From NCBI GenBank assembly GCA_022577435.1, contig JAKOON010000011.1:10284992-10348991 (forward strand): a stretch of 64,000 bases of DNA. The letters run 5' to 3'. Origin of the DNA: Embiotoca jacksoni. Lineage: Eukaryota > Chordata > Actinopteri > Embiotocidae. How positions within the stretch are numbered: position 1 is the first letter of the stretch; each line of letters opens with the position of its first letter. Under the pieces are notes generated by a model. The model had not been told where the DNA came from. It made no database searches and worked only from the letters and a program-made list of their open reading frames with translations. A program made the position numbers and the translations under genes. Below are positions 1-12,965 of the stretch, piece after piece.

Positions 1-30
1 GCAGACAATGTTTCAAATATCAATCAAATG

Positions 31-525
31 GTGACGTCACCTGTCGGTTTGTGACCGTTATTAAGCTTCCAGTTCAGATTTTGTCAGTCGGCATCTTGCT
101 AGTTCGGAGCAGTTTGGAGCAGGAAGTGACCATATTTGGACGAGCTGGGGGAGGAGCCAGTAGTGAATCTGACTGATCTGATTGGAAACCTGACGATACT
201 ACGTCCCGCCCACCAATAGCTGTAACCTGACTGCACCACAGGCCTGTCAATCAAACAGACACGCCCCGCCCCCCTCCAAAAACGCATCTTTTTTAAGCTT
301 ATTTTCTAATTAATGACCGATTATTTTCAGATGAACCTCCAGAAAACTAATAAGAAGGAGTGACTTTAGCGAACAACACCAAGATAACTGGTGGAGACAT
401 TTTTATTGACTTTGTATTTGATGAGAGAAGTTGAATGGGAGTCTATGGAGCCGGAAGCTTTTGGAGCCGACCTCTAGTGTCACTCGGTGGTATTGCAGCT
501 TAAGACACTTCTGCACATCAGTTTT
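31..525 (+). repeat. Interspersed repeat family A, full-length-like copy
   Basis: Starts GTGACGTCACCTGTCGG and ends near CACTTCTGCACATC. Almost the same ~490-base sequence recurs at 28928-29420 and in parts at 25421-25656, 35618-35900 and 46105-46178, all in the same orientation. Internal landmarks are GACCATATTTGGACGAGCTG, CCTGTCAATCAAACAGAC and TAATAAGAAGGAGTG. No transposase-like ORF is present, so it is a short non-autonomous element. It occupies the DNA just 3' of the last mphosph9 exon seen. Confidence 0.85.
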
Positions 526-641
526 CAGATGGTTAAAACACCATCCAGCAAAATAAATCTCTACGATGTTCAACCTGTTTGAAGTTGACCTCACTTCCTG
601 TTCCGAGACGAAGCTGTTTGTTGCGATGAGCAGGTTCTCAC

Positions 642-1266
642 CTTTTGCGCAGGTGCTCCTCGCGGGGCATCAGGTGACTGAACGCAGTGGAGTAGTTCTC
701 GGAGGGGCAGCGTTTGGGGCTGGACTTGGCAGACCTGGGCGCCAGTAACATCTCTCTCTTCGCTGCACGGAGGAGAAAGAAATAGCAGGATTTCAAACTA
801 AAATATCAGAGTCACAATTATAAGAAAGAGCGGAACAAAAAGGTGTCGCATATAGCAAAATAATGACTCTTGTGTCTGAGTGGATTTAAAGGAGAGGGAG
901 TATTACTGGGAGTCACTGTGGGCATGTTTCTCTGTGCTGGAGGAGGCAGTGAGGACGATCTGTGGCCCTCCGGAGACAGACTCCTCTGAGCTCTCAGCAG
1001 AGCTGCAGCTCTCTCCGCTCCACCGCGACCCATCGGACCTCCTCGCTCGGCTCCGGATACGGCCCCTCCTCCTCCTCCTCCTCCACCTCCTCTCCTTCCT
1101 CCTCCTCCTCCTCCTCCAGGTTTCACCACCTCCTTCTCCACCTGTCCTCGCTCCTGAATCGTCTCCTTGAGTCTCCGCTCCACAAACCCGACGGTGGTCC
1201 TCTGACCGCCGACCCCTGCAGAGACAGAAGTGTGTGTCACATACAGTACGGTGAGAGGAGGTGGAT

Positions 1267-1340
<74 letters not shown>

Positions 1341-4300
1341 TGGACTGCAGTGATTCAGGAGTCTGACATTCCCTTAATAACTACAATTACCACCTCGTGT
1401 TTGTTTCCCTCCACCAACCAGACAAGTTACAGTTTACGTCCAAGTCTGTCCAGACTCATATAATAAATGTTGTGAAGACTTTGAAGAAATTTGCCCGATT
1501 TTAGGAGAGAACATAAAGTTGTTGCCATGACAGCAGACGATGCTTCAAATCTGGATGTTTCTGCAGAGAAGCTACAGATTGTAAAAGGTGGATGTTTCAT
1601 CTTTAACCCGACACACAGAAGATCTCAACAATCAAGATCAGAGTCACCAATTCTTCTGTTCCTCAGTTACGGCGTCACGTTCACAAGAATGGGACGGACA
1701 CGAAGCTACAGCGACCTCTGGCCACTAAAATGCAATCACTTCATCTTTAAGTCCGGCTGAACGTTTGGGCCAAATTTGAGGAATTTTCCATTTAGATTGG
1801 ACACGTTCCTCTCAGTGTAACGTGGTCTTTGAGAACGATTCGTACAGGTGGAGGTGTTCTTACAGGGGGCCCGGCCCTCCGTCGCTCTGGTCTCCTCCAG
1901 CTCTATGAGGGCCCTCATCATGGGCGTCAGGGCGCTGGATCCGTCCCTCCGCCCGGCCTCCCGCTGCTCCGGGTGTCGGCTCGGAGGCGGAGGCTGCTCA
2001 CACTCCGGAGGAGACGCGCACCTGCAGGAGCAGAACCTCAGTACATCACTCAGAACCGTCTCTTCAGGTAAACGTCCACCAGAGTAAAGACCGACCTCCA
2101 GCTCCCGCCGGCGGAGGACGTGTCCACGGAGCTCCCGCCTCCCGACGGAGAATCGCTTAACGGATAAGGCGACCTCTTGTGGAGACTCGGCTGGAACGGC
2201 GACTTCCTGCCGCTGGTCGGATGGTCGGACAGCGGACACGGCGACTTCCTGCGGGTGACGTCCGGCTCCGCCTTATATTTACTGGGAGACATCAGCAGGT
2301 CGGGATGGTGGAAAAGACTGTGGAGGATATTCGTTATTGTTGTAATGAGCAGTGATTCTGACACGTTATTTAATTGAACTCCGTGTTTCCGACGCTGAAC
2401 GTGGTGTCTTTGTGTTTCCCTGAGGACTCACCCGGCTCCTGAAGGTTGTGTGTTGCTGTGGGAGGCGTAGCGAGCTCTGGCCTGGTTCTCGTGCTCCAGC
2501 TGCTTCACCTGAGACTCCAGCTTGAAGATCACTCTGAGGGGTTCAGACAAGAGACACGATAAATCAACTGATCCCACGTGGAGAGATGACGTACAGAGGT
2601 TTTTGTTCACCCCGATGACTGATGGAGGTTTTCTCTTGTCATTAACCGCCGTACACGTCTATCCCCTGCAGCTCTTTTCACCTCACCGAGCCTGTGTCTG
2701 TTTCCTTCCTGCAATATTTAAAGGCCCCATATTTTACACTTTTCTGGTGTTTTATTTTCTTGATCTTCATCAGAAAATATTCTCATTGTTTTAGGTACCA
2801 AAAATGATCTAAATGTAGTTTTACATCGCCTCTCTGCAGCTCCACCAACAGCAGGTGGTTTTGTGTCTGTCTTTGATATCAATGATCCTCTCTTCTGATT
2901 GGCTGATAGTTTGCGTGACATATACCTTGAACCAACCACAGGTTTCTCTGGTCATGTACCTTGTTAGCGCCGTGACTGAATGACCGCTCTGTGATTTCCT
3001 TCCAGGTAAGAGGTTCACCAGCGGGTTTACTCGTGTGACATGAGCCTGAGTTTGTGACGTCACAAACTCACAGAAGTCCAAACTTAGTTAACGTTCAGCA
3101 AGAAAGTGTTGTTGTCTGACTCTGCGGCCGCTCCACTCACCTCTTCAGCTCTGATATCTGATCATTTGCATCGACGAGCTTGTTCTCTGTCGACAGCAGG
3201 TTGTTCTGCGGGCACAAAATGAGAACGAAGACGTGACGTTCAGATTTCGCTGATCGCCGTTAACATTATTTAACATGTTTCACTGATAATAAAAATAATC
3301 AAATGTGTGGATTGCCGCGAGAGAGTCGCTACCTTCACTCCCTCGTGCTCCTTCATCAGAGAGTCGTATTCTACCAGCAGCTGAGGAGACAAAACGGAGA
3401 CGTGAATTTAACGTGGGGGAACACTTCAAACCGACGCGGGCGGCTCAGGGACCGACGGTCGAGGGCCGAGAGACTCACTTCCTGCAGCATCTTGTACTCC
3501 CTCTCCCTCCTGGCCTCCTTCTCGTCGGCCTCCCTGCCGGCTTTCTGCGCCGCCTCCTCCAGCTGCCGCACGCGGGTCTTCAGACGCGCCGCCAGGGCGT
3601 CCTTCTCTTTGCCCGCACGTTTGCTCTCTTCCAGTCGCTGCTGCAGAGACTTCACGGTGGCTCCCGCTACGGCGTAGCGCTCCGGCCAGTCGGCCTGAAA
3701 ATCACACCACAGGGAAGGTTCGCGTTTCATTTATTTACATGAATCGTTGTCCTACTTCTCAGAGTGTGTTTGCAGACACCAGGAAGTTGCTTCGTGAATT
3801 AGAAACTCTTGCTGGGGAACAACCTTTTTAAGAAAACAAAACATGCGGCTTCCGCTAGTTGCAGGAATTAACTGCAGACATTTTTTTTTTGGAGATCACA
3901 ACATTAAAAAACAAATAGTTGTTCTCGGAGAGTTGGCTGTTTGGGCGACACAAAAACAAAACACTGATGTTCAAATCAGGACCTTATTAATTAAAATCTA
4001 TCAATTTAATGACATATTAAGACGTCTTCAGGAGCAAAAAAATTATTTCTTTTGTTTGTTCCAAAGACAAACAAACAAACAAACAAAAATGATTGATTAG
4101 GACTAAAATCACATTAATGTCAAACTAATTTGGAGGATTACCAGTTTTTTCTCCAGCGAGCTGTTCGTTGCTTCCAGTTCTTGAATACGGCTGGTGGCTT
4201 CAGCCAGAGCTGTTTCCAGATGTTTACACCTGCAGATAAACAGTAAACAACAACAAACAAATATATATAACATGACTCAAAAAAACCTGTTTGTTTACAA

Positions 4301-7300
4301 CTCTGGGGTTTAAAAAAATTATCAAATAAACTACATAAAATGTATATAGAGAGTAAATGAGAACCTTTGTGCGAGGGCCCGGTTGCTCTTCTCTAAGTCC
4401 TGCGGCAGGTCTCTGAGTTGGAGTTTGTCTCGCAGGGTTTGGATCTCCGACTCATAATAAGCCTTCAGGTCGGCCACATGTCTAGAGTGCTTCTCTCTCA
4501 GGTTCTGCCTCAGTCTGGAAGAAACAAATCACAAAAGGAGAAGATTAAAGAAACCTTGCAGAGAAGATGACTTCTGTCTGTCTGAGCAGATGGAGCTGGA
4601 AAACGTTGGTGGGGAAGTCTGGACTAAATTACTCAACCTGCTGCATCTGAAGGGATGCAAGGATGGACGATGGACGGGTGGGTTGGTTGGTTGGTTGATT
4701 GATTGGTTGGTTGATTACTTGATGGGTTGGTTGGTTGATTGGTTGACTGCTTGATTGTTTGGCTGATTGATTAGTTGATGGGTTGGTTGGTAGGTTGATT
4801 AGTTGATTGATTGGTTGGGTGGTTGATTGACTAGTTGATTAGTTGATGGGTGGGTGGGTTGGTTGGTTGGTTGGTTGATTGATTGGTTGGTTGGTTTAGT
4901 TGATTACTTGATGGGTTGGTTGGTTGGTTGATTAGTTGATTGATTGGCTGGCTGGTTGGTTGGTTGGTTGGTTGATTACTTGATGGGTTGGTTGGTTGGT
5001 TGATTAGTTGTTTGATTGGTTGGTTGGTTGACTGGTTGATTGTTTGGTTGATTTACTGACTGACTGACTGACTGACTGATTATTTGATTGATTGGTATAT
5101 TGATTGATTGATGTATTGATTGATTGGTACACTCACAGAGAGGACTCCAGGGACAAAGCTCTCTATGTGAGAACTGACTGATGGATGGTTGGATGGATGG
5201 ATGGATGAACTGATTGATCAATTGATGTATTGATTGATTAATTGTTACACTCACAGAGAGAGGACTACAGGATCCTCCAGGGACGAAGCTCTCTCCATAT
5301 GAGGACTGACTGACGGCCGTAGAGTCCCTCCGGAGGCTGAACCGGGCTTCAGGGTGCTGGTGTGGGTGTGGCTGCCCTCCTCCTCGCTGGCTAAGGGGGC
5401 ACTGGGTCTGCACTGCTGGCTGGATGTGTGGGGGGGCGGGGCCTTATCCTGGGAGGTAGGCGGGACTGCGTTTCCCCAGGAGCTCTGCACCTTAGAGGGC
5501 GAAGGTCCGGCAGCGGAAACACTGGAGGTGTCAGAGATGCAGTCGGTGTCTCCAGGGTTGGGACTGCTCTCCGCCATGCTGTCGGGGGTCACGGGCGTCC
5601 CGACTCGCGGGTAAAGGTGGGGCTGAGCGGCGAACGACGGGCTGCTGAAGCGAGAGGGCGAAGTGAAGCCGGAGGTTCGGTCCGACTGACGCGTGTTGGC
5701 TGCCGGGTCCAAAGTCAACACCTGAAGCACAAAGAGTCTCAGCTCAGACTAAAGGACTAAAAGTTGATTTAAAACACAGCAGGCACAACATGACAAACAA
5801 AAACAAACATCCATCCCATCAGCATTACAGTAAACATCCTTTTAAAATGTACTATGACTTTTACTTTGTACAATGAATTAAATAAAAGTGAGATCAAACT
5901 TCATATAAATATTCACGCATTTCTTATTATTAATAAATTGAACAGATAAAAATGTGAACGTATGGATATGACATGTAGCCAGTAAGATTAACAAGTCTGT
6001 ATTTTCTGGTTCTTGTTTTCATTACATGAGAAAACTTTCTTTGTTTCCAAAACAACCGAATAATCCTGCGTTTTTCTCTAGAATGCTGCTGCATAGTCTA
6101 TAATCCATCATAAAATATATAATATATTAGTATATTATATATATATTTATAATAGATCATTCAAACTGTCGGGACAAAACGTACCAAAATATGAAGAACA
6201 ACTTGCAAGATGAATGTAATTCTCAACGTGTCGGCAGACCACCTGTCTTCTACCAGACACCATTAGATTAGTTTTATTCTTTATCAGGTAAATGAGTGCA
6301 ATAAACATTTATATTGTTTTTTAAATCTTGAGAGAGAATCGTGATCTCAATTCAAAGCAAAAACAACAAATCCTGATTCTCATTTCATCCAGAATCGTGA
6401 TGTGACATAAGAGTCGTGTTTTCCTGGTTTTAAACGTCAGACGTCATTTTCTGAACTAAACCAGAAAAAAATCTCACTGTGTAAATGTTATGTGGACGCA
6501 CCAATACTTATCAAAACAGGATTAATCAAATATACTGGATTTAGTCATGTGACGTACCTGTGGCGACGAAGGAGAGGAAGTGACCGAGCCCTCCCAGTCG
6601 GAGCGTTTACAGTCGGCTTTCTTGTTGTTCTGGTAGATCTCTTTGAGAGACAGCCGAGGCTCCTGAGACGGGAGAGAAGACACGTGATCACAGGTGGACT
6701 CAGACCACCATCACTTCACCGTGTACAGGTAGCCGAACACGTCTTCAAGCAGGGACGGGCACACAAAGCAAAAAATGCTATTTGAAAGTCGCTCGGAAAT
6801 ATTCGCTTATTAATCTACTATTCGCCCCCTTAGACAGGTAGATCTGCTCTTCTTCCAGCGTTCAGTGGCACCTAATCTGCTTTTATTTTGAAGGAGTTGC
6901 ACTCCTGTTGGCTGTAGTCATCTTTTTCTGTTTTCTGCTGTTCACACCGTGACATCTAAACTCAGAGAGAGAAAGTTTCGCCTGCAAAGCTCCGTATTCT
7001 TCTTCTCCTGATGTTGTTTTATGGTGGTTTGCAAACAGCTTTTAGGTGCACTACCGCCACCTTCTGACAGGAGCAACACATTACAACCAGGCAACGATGC
7101 CAAAAAATGAAAACAAGGATGAACGGTAGTCGCAATGTGCTATTTTTTTTTATTATTTTAACGACTATTTGAAAATTCGGGATTCATGTCCCATCCCTAT
7201 GTCAGAGGTCATCTTGTGTATTCAGTTGTATCAATGGTTTAATTTCATGTCAAGTATATTTACCACTGATGAGTCAGACTGTTACTGCGCGGTAATCTTG

Positions 7301-10300
7301 TTACTTACCAGACTCATGGAGGCCTCCTGCAGGAGGAGGTAGGCACCGCTGTCGAAGCTCTCCGGTAGGGGGCGGTAGAGGTCGTAGTCATTCAGACGCC
7401 AGTAAGTGAGGCCTAAAACAGACACAGGACGTTTCTTATCGTCTCCTTAAATCATTTCTATAGTAGTTTGAAATAACATGTTTATTTTTGGTAAGATTAT
7501 TTGTTCTTCTTACTGTCAATAAATCCAATTAAAAAAAAATACCAAAACTAACCATGAACGTAACTGTGAAGAACTGTGTTTGTGTATCTGAAATATCGTA
7601 TTACTCCACTGTTGACCAAATATGAAAAATATAAAAATAAAAACACATCAATTCCCGATACGTGTATTATTCCACAGCTAAAAATAGTCCCAAACAATTA
7701 CACAAATGACGATAAATTAAATGACTTATAAAATGTCAAACTATGGGACATAATATCACAATTCCCCCAGACTGAGGCCGACTGCCTTGTGCTGCTTGTA
7801 CAAAAGGTGTCAGGTGAAGTGACACGCACCAAAACTCACTGAAGACCCCCTTTAATATCTTTTAATGCCCATAAAACTTAAAAATGATGAGCTATATGGC
7901 AACATGAATCAGACAAAACAGGAAGTGTGCCAGGTGAGGGCCCAGATTATTGATGAAGAAAAACTAACAAACACAAACATGAAATTTGAGGAAATAAGTC
8001 ACGTATTTGTGTTTTATTCATTTCCCCCTTGTTTGAGCCGTGCTGCTGGGTGTTTTGTCTGAGTCAGTGATTTGTTACCTGATGCCTCGGACATCAGGCT
8101 GTCGCTCCTCCTCAGGGGAAAGGAGCTGGACGACGTCCCGGCCGCTCGCTGCTGAAACCCGACAGAGACGAGGAACGTAATCAGGACAACAGACACCGAA
8201 GACAAACCGGCTCCAGATGCAGGACAGCGATAAACACCAGGTCCTCTTATCTGTATATTATAATCCCCTCTGAGCTGAAGGAGCAGCTGTCGGCGCTCTG
8301 GGACTCGTACCTGCTCCCGGTGGTCGCCGCTCTCCGTCGCGGTTTGTCTGTGGGACTCTTCCGGGCTGCGAGGCCGCTCCCGCTGCTCAGGGATTTGGGG
8401 TGAAACTTGTCCTGCTTTGCTCTTCTTGGGCCTGAGTTTCTGCCTCTGGGCCCAGGAGGTCAACTGCTGGCTGCTGTCATGGTGAGGAGAAACATTATAA
8501 CTCAAGACAGATGCGGTAGAAATCTTTACAGGGTTTCAGCCAACTAAAATTAAGACTGTGAGACGTTTTAATACCAGATTAAATTCAATTTAATACCTGT
8601 TTCAACCTCATATGGTCCAAAATGTGAAAGATATCAGTGAAATTGATCTGAACGGTGACGTGCGATCAAAACAGTTTGAGACGGGTTGCCATTGAACGCA
8701 GCACTGTGATGTTTCTCTGCTCCAGTTTCAGGTCCATAATGAAATCGCAAATGTACTGGTGGTCACGTTAACGTGTGGAACTCAGTGATGTTGATCAAGA
8801 GAGGACACTCGGAATGCTTCCTCATGAAGGTCGTTGCTTCCTGCTGCTCCGTGTGCATCACTGCGCTGCGTTCAACAGGAACAGACTCTGAACTTTTTGA
8901 ACGCACCTCGTACCATAATAATTCCTGATAATATCATTAAAGCAGCTACAATCAATGTTTGAGGTTTAAGAGATGCTTTTATTCGTTTCTAAAAAACCTC
9001 CAGGACCTCTTTAAAGAACAGAGATTCGTGTCCTAGAAAGATCCCAGACGTACCCGGAGGTTTTCTGCTGGTGCACCGACGGGTTCGTCTCGGTCACGCC
9101 GAGTCTCCTCTCGGTGGAAAAACCCTGCTGGCACCCGATCAGAGGGGTCTCCGTGTCCTCCTGGAAGTCCGAGGACCAGTGATGCTTCTCCCCTCCCTGA
9201 CCGACATCCTCATCCTCCCCCGGAGACCCGGCCGGTTCCAGACCGGACTCCCAGGCAGACAGAGTCCCGTACCCGCTGCTGAGCACCGTGGTGGCCCGCT
9301 CCTCGCCCTGGTTGGCGTTCTCTGATCTGGGGAGCGGCGGCGAGGGGGATCTGAAGGGAGCGTGGACGGGCAGTGCCAGGTTGTCATTGTCACTGGGCAC
9401 ACGTTTGGGGGCGGCGCAGTCGCCGGAGATGAGGGGGAAAATATAGTCCTTTGTGTTGGGGGAGGTTTTGGTCAGCGCAGTCGGAGAGAAGTCGCCGTGC
9501 GGGTGGATGCTGCCCTGCCGGTTCTGGAGCTGAACCAGGGCCTTAATTTCATCCTGAATCAGCTGGAGAACAAAAAGCACATCGTTAATTTCGCTGGAAA
9601 AAGAAACGTCGGAACGCAGCACGCGCGAGGGAGAACGCAGCCTCACCTGTATTTGGCACTGGTACTGTTCCTGCTGAGCCAGTATCTGCTCTTGGTATTG
9701 CTTCTCCACCAGCTGAAACAGATGCAGCCACCGACCCTGATGGAGGCAAAACAGACGGCGTCACGTGCTGTCGTTACTCACAGCGAGATGCGAACCCGCG
9801 GTGGGTCGGCCATGGTCACGTTCATCACTGTCGATACGCGCCGGCTGACGGGCGGTTCGTCTTCAGACTGCAGCGACTAACACGACTTATGACGGTCCTG
9901 AACTGTCTGAACCGCGAGAGCAGCTCTCAGAGTGCGTCGGAGAATTTACACGCACAACGAGACGAGTAATTACACACCGATACAGATGATCAGACGTGTT
10001 TACGTTACACAAAAGGAACACGTGCACTTCACATATTTGCCTCAAAGTAGGAGATGAACCTGAATTGCTTATTCATAGATTCTTGATTTTTCAGTGAGGG
10101 AAAAATAAATGAGGTAAATGTTTAAAGAATGTGAATGAACTATATAGGGAAAAAAAAAAAAAAAGAAGCTAATCAACACAAATTATTCCAAGTAGAGAAT
10201 GTTTGCGTCTTAAAACACGTCTGGAGGAGATCTTTACCTTTTTGAGGTAATAAAATATGAGTGTGCCTGAATTTTACCAATTTATCTGAACTCCTGGAGG

Positions 10301-10713
10301 CTGCTTAAGAGGAGAATAGCTGTACACAGAGTTCATGGGTCGATATGTTCCTCCGTGCTGGAGGGATGATTAAAACCTGTGAGCTAACACCTCGTACAAA
10401 ATCAATCCAAGAATAAAAAAAAAAAAAAATCGCACATCGGGTGTAGCTTCAAAGGCTAACCCACCTAGCATGCTACATCTGGGAAACAACAACTGAAGCA
10501 GGATGAACTCGCAGTATGTCGACCCAACAGGCCGCCTGAGGGCAGGCGCGAACACGCCCGCGTTTGCACACACGCAACAGGTTGCACGCCTCCTCCTGAC
10601 TGCGCCGCGCGGCCGAGGGATCGCGTCTCCCGGGAGACGTGGCTGAGAATCACTCAGTTAATTAAGTGCATGTGAACACATTAATAGAAAACTGTCTGCA
10701 CGCTGCAGGAGTA

Positions 10714-10782
<69 letters not shown>

Positions 10783-11043
10783 GTGTTTGTGAAGGAAGCA
10801 GCTTTGCGATTCCAATACAAAACTCCCATCAGAAAGAAAATATCAAGAGGAGCGATCAATCTCTGGCGATTTGGTCGTGGAGTGATTTAATAATCAGATA
10901 TGAGTGTGTTTTCATCGGGTATTCACACTGAAACAGCCGTCGGCCTGATGAACTGTGCAGCTCACTGCCTCTGTGTTGTCGAGCATCAAAGATGTCAGCT
11001 CGTGTGTCTGAAAAGATCAGCTGCAGTGTGCTGCTGTGTCGGG

Positions 11044-11109
<66 letters not shown>

Positions 11110-11812
11110 CGCACTGTCTGTGAATGTGTGTGTGTGTCGTACTGTCAGGTGTGATCCGGACAGAAAAGAGAAGTGACAGCTCAGAAACGAGGCTGCCAGC
11201 TGCAAAACGCTCGGCAACAACCGCCGCGGCAGCAAAGCTCCAACTTTCACTTTGTTACGTCATCGGCGTTTCGCCCGCGACTTCCTACAACAGCTGCTCT
11301 CTTCCAGGCTCGCCGAACGTTTCCCACCTCGCAATCCTTCCAGATCTCGGGGTCCGTCTCGCCGCTGCTCTGGATCTCCTGCACCAGGGCCCTCAGGGTC
11401 TCCAGGGAGCTCGGGTTGATGAACGGGAGGCTCTTCCCCTGTTCGAAGGCTTCATCAGTGCTCAGACACAGACTCCTGCAGCAGGGGAGAAGATACATGT
11501 TCAGGATACACGTTTCGCCGGCTGTGTAGAAATCTGTGACGTCACAAAACAATAACCAGATCAATCATAAAAGACTAAATTAAGACACGTTAGTTGGACG
11601 GAAAAGACGACTCCTACATGAATCTCAAACAGCAAACAAAACTCGGACGAAAATCTTTTGCCACGTGAATATTCAACTTGACTCTATTTCCTTTTTGAGA
11701 AAAGTGCAACAATTATGCAAAACAGGGAATAAATTCAAATATTCAAGTATAATATGGACACGTTTGTATATTAAATGTCCTTCCTGGATCTTCTGCTTGA
11801 CTATGATTTTAA

Positions 11813-11854
<42 letters not shown>

Positions 11855-12111
11855 GCGTGTTGACAGTTACTGCACCTGATCTTGTTGCATGCTGGTGTGA
11901 TGTCCATGGGCCGGCTCTCCACAGTGCCCCCTGTTGTCTGGGAGGTGGTGTGTCTGTCCTCCGAGACGGCCAGCCCTGAGGCCGACGTCCCCTCGGAGGA
12001 CACCAAGGAGGTCTCGCTCTCCTTGCCCCCATCCCCGTCAGCACTGGCATGGCAGTGGCTCAAGGCCCCCGAGCTGGACACGTCCTCAGAGATACTGTCA
12101 TCTGTGGACAT
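642..12111 (-). CDS. mphosph9: M-phase phosphoprotein 9 (centriolar coiled-coil protein), 3' partial
   Basis: Nineteen coding exons read in phase on the minus strand: 12111-11876, 11475-11328, 9736-9647, 9562-9054, 8473-8311, 8151-8079, 7412-7309, 6662-6558, 5721-5255, 4514-4365, 4229-4142, 3694-3479, 3380-3333, 3205-3141, 2533-2432, 2317-2096, 2021-1864, 1215-907 and 762-642, about 1,125 residues. Diagnostic stretches are GRWLHLFQLVEKQYQEQ, LIQDEIKALVQLQ, SSGYGTLSAWES, LTPMMRALIELEETRATEG and AKSSPKRCPSENYSTAF, which match remembered human MPHOSPH9. The middle (exons at 4514-2432) is heptad-rich coiled coil; the C-terminal third is Ser/Pro-rich. The family localises to the distal mother centriole and helps keep the CP110-CEP97 cap in place, restraining ciliogenesis. 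The exon at 762-642 ends in phase 2 with a good donor, so the last short exon must lie left of the window. The chosen ATG at 12111 follows an in-frame stop in the same exon. Confidence 0.93.
1268..1339 (+). repeat. (GT)n microsatellite
   Basis: Pure GT repeat about 72 bases long in an mphosph9 intron, 50 bases upstream of the acceptor for the Gly-rich exon (1215). Confidence 0.97.
1405..1830 (+). repeat. Interspersed repeat family B copy
   Basis: Contains AAGTCTGTCCAGACTCATA, GAGAAGCTACAGATTGTAAA and GTTCACAAGAATGGGACGGA. These phrases recur in the same order at 16040-16690. Intronic in mphosph9, between the exons at 1864 and 1215. Confidence 0.7.
4670..5250 (+). repeat. GGTT/GATT tetranucleotide array in an mphosph9 intron
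   Basis: Irregular tandem mixture of GGTT, GATT, GACT and GATG units, broken at about 5129-5190 by a second copy of the adjacent exon end. It lies between the exons at 5255 and 4514, starting only a few bases after the donor. Confidence 0.95.
8655..8915 (+). mobile_element. Mariner-related element end fragment
   Basis: Matches the right-hand part of the element at 12262-12965, including TTCCTCATGAAGGTCGTTGC and CTGCGTTCAACAGGAACAGA, and ends in a CTGAACTTTTTGAACG-like terminus. Intronic in mphosph9. No transposase coding remains. Confidence 0.65.
10717..10786 (+). repeat. (GT)n microsatellite
   Basis: GT repeat with one GC interruption near its end, in the mphosph9 intron between the exons at 11328 and 9736. 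Confidence 0.97.
11046..11109 (+). repeat. (GT)n microsatellite
   Basis: GT repeat followed by shorter GT runs up to about 11138, in the same mphosph9 intron as the array near 10750 and about 220 bases beyond the donor at 11327. Confidence 0.97.
11817..11851 (+). repeat. (AC)n microsatellite
   Basis: AC repeat starting 24 bases after the donor of the first coding exon of mphosph9. Confidence 0.97.
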
Positions 12112-12261
12112 GTTTATGGGCCCAGGCAGCGGGGGTCAGTCTGACAGCTGGAAACCAAGAGAGGGGCAAATTATTAAGACACATATTCAAGCTGAATGAC
12201 ATCATTTTCCATCGTTTCATTTTGATTATTGGCAACTGTTATTGTCAGTAAATTCGTTTTA

Positions 12262-12965
12262 TACAAGGAGCGATCAAAAAGTTCAGAGTCTGTTCCTGTT
12301 GAACGCAGCGCAGCGATGCACACGGAGCAGCAGGAAGCAACGACCTTCATGAAGAAGTATTCTGAGTTCCACACGTTAACGTGACCGCCAGTACGTGAAC
12401 GTTTTGTGATTTCACCGCGAGACCTTTGAAATGCTTCGGAAAAGTCTACGGCGATGGAGCGACGTGCCGGGCGAGGTGTTCTCAGTGACGTTCACCGTTT
12501 CGAGAGGAGGCGGAGCTTCACCGTCCACGACCGAAGAAGGCGCGTCAGGTCAGGAGACACCAGGTGGGTTCTCTTTGACGTCGGCGGTGGTTGTGTCACC
12601 GTGAATTCGTCCCCCAGGGTCAGACTGTCAACACCGAGTTCTACCGGGACCTTCTGAGGCGTCCGAGGGGAAAACATTCGCTGTGAACCACCTGAACTTG
12701 TGGCGCCATGGCAACAGGCCTCTCCAGCATGACAACACACCCGCGTCGAAATTTGATCCAAAATCTTGATGTTTCTCTGCTCCGGTTTCAGGTCCGCGGT
12801 GAAATCACAAACGTTCGCGTACCGGCGGTCACGTTAACGTGCTGAACTCTTGATGTTGATCAAGAGACGACGCTTGAAATGCTTCCTCATGAAGGTTTTT
12901 TTTTTTTTTTTTTTTTCCTGCGTTGCATTTGTGTGCAACAGAGACCGTCTCAAAACCTTCTGATC
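12262..12965 (+). mobile_element. Degenerate mariner-family element with long inverted repeats
   Basis: The left end (CGATCAAAAAGTTCAGAGTC and following ~150 bases) is the reverse complement of the right end (GTGAAATCACAAACGTTCGC through CTTCCTCATGAAGGT), though the right end is interrupted by a T run (12897-12916). The centre encodes transposase remnants: GQTVNTEFYRDLL, then in another frame WRHGNRPLQHDNTPAS, which resembles the HDNAPAH-type catalytic motif of mariner. Frameshifts and stops break it. It lies in the first intron of mphosph9. Confidence 0.75.

Noticed and set aside
962..1463. Ser-rich and Cys-Val-repeat ORFs on the plus strand
   Set aside because: Antisense of the GGA-repeat mphosph9 exon and a GT microsatellite; the minus-strand frame is the one supported by homology and splice phase.
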